Positions 60,617 to 64,000 of a stretch of DNA of 64,000 bases are shown piece by piece. Source of the stretch: Lysobacterales bacterium 15-68-25. Its GTDB lineage: Bacteria; Pseudomonadota; Gammaproteobacteria; Xanthomonadales; Rhodanobacteraceae. How positions within the stretch are numbered: position 1 is the stretch's first letter; each line of letters opens with the position of its first letter. The notes beneath the pieces are model-generated. The model saw nothing but the letters and a program-made list of their open reading frames with translations, was not told the origin of the DNA and searched no databases. The translations under genes and the position numbers were made by a program. The stretch covers positions 62,001-126,000 of the forward strand of contig NCKB01000009.1 of NCBI GenBank assembly GCA_002279065.1. The letters run 5' to 3'.

Positions 60617-62551
60617 TCAGCTCTGCACGGCAGGATTGCCGAGCTTGGTGGAACCAGCATCTCCCCGTGGAGGCAGCGGAGGCACCGGACCGGAAGGACC
60701 GCCCGATTTATTCCAGTCCGCCGGCGGCCCAGGGACGCGACCCGCCATGATCTCGTCGATCTGATGCGCATCGATGGTCTCGTACTGCAGCAGCGCGTCA
60801 GCCATCAGGTGCAGCTTGTCGATGTTCTCGGTAAGCAGTTGCTTGGTCCGCGCATAAGCGCGATCGAGGATGCCCCGTACCACAGCATCGATCTTGCTCG
60901 CCGTCTCGTTGGAGATGCTCTTGTGCTGGGTCACCGAGCGGCCGAGGAACACCTCGTCTTCATCCTCACCGTAGGTAATCGGACCGAGCTCGTCGGACAA
61001 CCCCCACTTCGTAGCCATGTTGCGGGCCATCTTGGTGGCCCGCTCGATGTCGTTGGAAGCGCCGGTCGTCACCTTGTCGGCGCCGAAGATGATCTCCTCC
61101 GCCACGCGTCCGCCGTAAAGAGAGCAGAGCTGCGACTGGATCGCCACCCTGTTGATGCTGTACTTGTCGTTTTCCGGCAGGTACATCGTCACGCCCAGCG
61201 CGCGACCACGCGGAATGATCGTCACCTTGTAGACCGGGTCGTGCTCGGGAACCAGCCGCCCCACAATGGCGTGCCCGGCCTCGTGGTAGGCGGTGAGCTT
61301 CTTTTCGTCCTCGCTCATCGCCATGGAGCGCCGCTCGGCACCCATCAGGATCTTGTCGCGGGCCTTGTCCAGGTGCGTCATGCGTACTTCGCGGGCATTC
61401 TCGCGCGCAGCGAACAGCGCAGCCTCGTTGACCAGGTTGGCCAAATCCGCGCCGGAAAAGCCGGGCGTGCCGCGTGCGATCACCATCGGATCGACGTCGC
61501 TGGCCATCGGCACCTTGCGCAGGTGCACCTTGAGGATCTGTTCGCGGCCCTTCACGTCCGGCAGGCCGACCACCACCTGGCGGTCGAAGCGGCCCGGCCG
61601 AAGCAGCGCCGGGTCGAGGACGTCGGGGCGGTTGGTCGCGGCGATCACGATGATGCCCTCGGTCCCCTCGAAGCCATCCATCTCGACCAGCAACTGGTTC
61701 AGGGTCTGCTCGCGCTCGTCGTGGCCACCGCCAAGCCCGGCGCCGCGATGACGGCCGACCGCGTCGATCTCATCGATGAAAATGATGCACGGCGCGTGCT
61801 TCTTGGCCTGCTCGAACATGTCGCGTACGCGACTGGCACCGACGCCCACGAACATCTCGACGAAGTCCGAGCCGGAAATCGAGAAGAACGGCACCTTGGC
61901 CTCGCCGGCGATCGCCTTCGCCAGCAGCGTCTTGCCGGTGCCCGGAGGGCCAACCATCAGCACGCCGCGCGGAATCTTGCCGCCAAGCTTCTGGAACTTG
62001 CCCGGATCGCGCAGGAACTCGACAAGTTCACCGACCTCTTCCTTCGCCTCGTCGCATCCGGCCACGTCGGAGAAGTTCACCTTGACCTGGTCTTCACCCT
62101 GCAGCTTGGCACGCGAACGACCGAAGCTCATCGCCCCGCGCCCGCCCGCGCCAGACTGCATCTGGCGCATGAACCAGATGAACACGGCAGCGATCAGGAT
62201 CACCGGCAGCCAGCTGACCAGCAGGTTCATCAGGGAGAATCCGGGAGCAGCCTCCTGGCGCACCTCCACGCCCTTCTCCTGCATCTGCTTGACAACCGAG
62301 TTGGTCGAGAAGCCGAGAACCGGCGCGACGGTGCGGAAGCTGCTGCCGTCCTTCAGCTTGCCGCTGATGGTGGCCGGGTTCTCGGCACTGATCGTGGCGC
62401 TGGATACGTTGCCGTTGTCGACGTTCTGCACGAACGCGCTGTAGGGCAGGTCCGAAGCTGCGCCGCCGTGAGGGTTGAAGCTCTGGAACACGGCGATGAG
62501 CACCACCGCGATGATCAGCCAGAGCAACAGGTTTTTCGCCATCTCGTTCAT
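60617..62551 (-). CDS. ftsH: ATP-dependent zinc metalloprotease FtsH
   Basis: A 644-residue inner-membrane AAA+ protease. Two N-terminal helices (about 6-22 and 105-125) flank a periplasmic loop. The ATPase domain has Walker A GPPGTGKT and the SRH region, and the zinc site HEAGH lies in [12 protein letters not shown]. It degrades misassembled membrane proteins and unstable regulators. Its ATG overlaps the rlmE stop (ATGA), the widely conserved rlmE-ftsH pair. A GC-rich hairpin near 60567-60594 may terminate the message. Confidence 0.97.
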   Translation of the reverse strand: MNEMAKNLLLWLIIAVVLIAVFQSFNPHGGAASDLPYSAFVQNVDNGNVSSATISAENPATISGKLKDGSSFRTVAPVLGFSTNSVVKQMQEKGVEVRQEAAPGFSLMNLLVSWLPVILIAAVFIWFMRQMQSGAGGRGAMSFGRSRAKLQGEDQVKVNFSDVAGCDEAKEEVGELVEFLRDPGKFQKLGGKIPRGVLMVGPPGTGKTLLAKAIAGEAKVPFFSISGSDFVEMFVGVGASRVRDMFEQAKKHAPCIIFIDEIDAVGRHRGAGLGGGHDEREQTLNQLLVEMDGFEGTEGIIVIAATNRPDVLDPALLRPGRFDRQVVVGLPDVKGREQILKVHLRKVPMASDVDPMVIARGTPGFSGADLANLVNEAALFAARENAREVRMTHLDKARDKILMGAERRSMAMSEDEKKLTAYHEAGHAIVGRLVPEHDPVYKVTIIPRGRALGVTMYLPENDKYSINRVAIQSQLCSLYGGRVAEEIIFGADKVTTGASNDIERATKMARNMATKWGLSDELGPITYGEDEDEVFLGRSVTQHKSISNETASKIDAVVRGILDRAYARTKQLLTENIDKLHLMADALLQYETIDAHQIDEIMAGRVPGPPADWNKSGGPSGPVPPLPPRGDAGSTKLGNPAVQS

Positions 62552-63198
62552 GCGCGGTTTCCGCCCGGTTGCGCGCCCGAGGCCTTCAACCCCGTTGCCA
62601 GCGCGTACACCTCCCGCGAACGCGCGCGGGAGGCCTTAGGTTTACGCATAGTCACGCGCGAAAAGTCCGCACGCAAGCTACGCAGGTAATCGTCGAAGCC
62701 CGTTCCCTGGAACAGCTTAATGAGGAACGATCCACCCGGCTTGAGCCACTGCCTACTGAAGTCCAGCGCAAGTTCAGCCAGATCCATCGACCGGATCTGG
62801 TCGGCCAAGGCCACGCCACTCATATTGGGGGCCATGTCCGAGAGGACAAGATCGACCTTCCGCCCGTCCAGCATGGTTTCCAGTTGCGACAAAACGTCCG
62901 CTTCTCGGAAGTCGCCCTGGAGGAAATCGACCCCCGCGATGCCCTGCATCGGCAGGATGTCCAGCGCTACCACCCGACCGGTATCGCCCAGTCGCTGCCG
63001 TACCAACTGCGACCAGCCACCGGGTGCCGCTCCCAGGTCGACCACCGAGATGCCGGGCTTGAGCAGGTTGTCGCGCTCGATCAGCTCCTCGAGCTTATAG
63101 ACGGCACGCGAGCGCGCGCCCTCGGCCTGCGCCCTCTTGACGTAAACGTCGTCGAAATGTTCCCGCAGCCAGCGGGAACTGCTTTTGCTGCGGGACAT
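62548..63198 (-). CDS. rlmE: 23S rRNA (uridine-2552-2'-O)-methyltransferase RlmE
   Basis: A 216-residue FtsJ/RrmJ-type enzyme that methylates U2552 in the A-loop of 23S rRNA. The SAM site [14 protein letters not shown], the [12 protein letters not shown] segment and the LIKLFQG block with the K-D-K-E tetrad residues are visible. The start [11 protein letters not shown] at 63198 matches the family. Divergent from yhbY 82 bases away, a common arrangement. Confidence 0.96.
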   Translation of the reverse strand: MSRSKSSSRWLREHFDDVYVKRAQAEGARSRAVYKLEELIERDNLLKPGISVVDLGAAPGGWSQLVRQRLGDTGRVVALDILPMQGIAGVDFLQGDFREADVLSQLETMLDGRKVDLVLSDMAPNMSGVALADQIRSMDLAELALDFSRQWLKPGGSFLIKLFQGTGFDDYLRSLRADFSRVTMRKPKASRARSREVYALATGLKASGAQPGGNRA

Positions 63199-63280
63199 GA
63201 CCGGCAACACCACAGATGCGGAAATCGGCCGGCATGATAACCTCTGCGGTCCTTCATCCGCGAATCGAGCATCGGTCCCC

Positions 63281-63577
63281 ATGGCCCTGTCCCCTTCCCA
63301 GCGGCGCTACCTGCGCAGCCTCGCCCACGACCTGAACCCGGTGATCCTGCTGGGTGCGAAAGGGGCGACCGAGGCAGTGGTGAAGGAACTCGACCTGGCC
63401 CTCGACCATCACGAACTGGTCAAGGTGAAGCTTTCCGGCGGGGACAAGGAAGAGCGCCAGGCGCAGATCGAATTCCTGATCCAGGGCACCGGCGCGGAGA
63501 ACGTGCAGGAGATCGGCCACGTCGTGGTGCTGTTCCGCCGCAACGCGGACGACCCGAAGCTCGCCCTGCCTCGCTGA
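63281..63577 (+). CDS. yhbY: YhbY-like CRM-domain RNA-binding protein
   Basis: A 98-residue single CRM domain that binds pre-50S ribosome particles. [23 protein letters not shown] and the GxxG-like GAKGATEAV loop, then the HHELVKVKL segment and the terminal HVVVLFRR, are typical. Divergent from rlmE; both help 50S maturation. Its stop overlaps the next ATG (TGATG), so translation is coupled. Confidence 0.94.
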   Translation: MALSPSQRRYLRSLAHDLNPVILLGAKGATEAVVKELDLALDHHELVKVKLSGGDKEERQAQIEFLIQGTGAENVQEIGHVVVLFRRNADDPKLALPR

Positions 63578-63966
63578 TGGACCTCTCGCTCGACCTGCCC
63601 GGCTCCTTTCTGTTCGTCAGGCGCACTGCGACGGACCGGATTACCGTGGTCGACAGGGATATCTCATCCAGCTTCGTGCTGGCACCGACCCGGCTGGTAG
63701 AGGATTGGGCGGTATCCGACGCGCGGCTGCTGGCCCCCGTCCACGCCGATGCGGTGCTCGCCCTGCAGCCGGAACTGGTGCTGCTCGGCACCGGCGAGCG
63801 CCAGGTATTCCCCCCCGCAGCCTTCCTGGCTGCATTCCTGGGCAAGGGTATCGGGATCGAAGTGATGGACAACGCCGCGGCGGCGCGAACCTACGACCTG
63901 CTCGCTGGCGAGGGGCGTCGGGTCGTGGCGGGCTTCATCCTGCCCGGCGCCGGATCGAATGCCTGA
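63577..63966 (+). CDS. Mth938/DUF498-like protein
   Basis: A 129-residue member of the Mth938/NDUFAF3 superfamily. The signature ALQPELVLLGTGERQVFP, with a Gly-rich turn and a conserved GIGIEVMDNAAAARTYDLLAGEGRRVVAGFI run (here about 90-123), is the family hallmark. NDUFAF3 aids complex I assembly in mitochondria, while bacterial members have no settled role. Translationally coupled to yhbY. Confidence 0.88.
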   Translation: MDLSLDLPGSFLFVRRTATDRITVVDRDISSSFVLAPTRLVEDWAVSDARLLAPVHADAVLALQPELVLLGTGERQVFPPAAFLAAFLGKGIGIEVMDNAAAARTYDLLAGEGRRVVAGFILPGAGSNA

Positions 63967-63971
63967 ACCGC

Positions 63972-64000
63972 TCAGCGGGATGGCAGGAAGTCGAGCGGGT
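63972..64000 (-). CDS. Possible end of a convergent gene (partial)
   Basis: On the minus strand the frame reads PLDFLPSR and stops at the TGA given by 63972-63974. It is too short to identify; the gene, if real, continues beyond the right edge. Confidence 0.3.

Noticed and set aside
60401-62689. Long open frame opposite ftsH
   Set aside because: FtsH is unmistakable on the minus strand; the opposite frame is biased in composition and has no ribosome site or family signature.

Overview
This 64 kb window is high-GC chromosomal DNA with the gene order and protein styles of the gammaproteobacterial order Xanthomonadales/Lysobacterales. It most likely comes from the Rhodanobacteraceae (Rhodanobacter/Dyella/Luteibacter-like), but that placement is an inference from remembered gene neighbourhoods, not from a search. 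Nearly every base is coding or tRNA. I see no insertion sequence, prophage, CRISPR array, rRNA operon or replication origin. It is a core-genome segment, and I find no convincing large undescribed system. The better leads are small: a perfect sigma-E-type promoter in front of rpoE, a lipoprotein-type YdbL beside a YdbH-like protein with no YnbE, an orphan protein resembling the Ycf46 N-terminal domain coupled to a GGDEF/EAL protein, a membrane-tethered BLUF protein, and hupB running straight into two tRNA genes.

Layout. 1-12 kb holds accessory or poorly known genes: the end of an alcohol dehydrogenase, a YdcF-like membrane protein, a VOC protein, a lipase-like hydrolase, a BLUF photoreceptor, a YehS-like protein, a VWA lipoprotein followed by an ECF sigma factor and a likely anti-sigma protein, YigZ, an ABC exporter, a DUF3228 protein and a diguanylate cyclase. 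12-20 kb is a cold-shock gene followed by a long minus-strand cluster (ydbH-like, ydbL, rlmD, CYTH, nagZ, hpt, FMN reductase, methylthioinosine phosphorylase) that joins envelope work, rRNA modification, cell-wall recycling and purine salvage. 20-30 kb carries a receiver-Hpt protein and the rpoE-rseA-htrA-lepA-lepB-DUF4845-rnc-era-recO block, which links envelope stress, protein export and RNA processing.

30-45 kb has a GGDEF/EAL protein, a FadB-type fatty-acid oxidation protein, DUF2058/slyX/ugd, an FkpA-like isomerase, a CPA2 antiporter, a tRNA-Ala/Glu/Asp operon, and divergent ppsR/ppsA, in which the kinase-phosphorylase and its target stand next to each other. 45-50.5 kb has a TetR regulator, tRNA-Ser, a PP2C phosphatase and the conserved dnaQ-rnhA-methyltransferase / gloB-mltD block.

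50.5-64 kb is a protein quality-control region read almost entirely on the minus strand: ftsH, tRNA genes, tig, clpP, clpX, lon, hupB, tRNA-Val, tRNA-Asp and ppiD. rlmE overlaps ftsH, and yhbY with a Mth938-like gene diverges from them. Several genes appear to use TTG starts (ppsA, gloB, rnc and possibly the ABC exporter), each judged by Shine-Dalgarno spacing or by the absence of any alternative.
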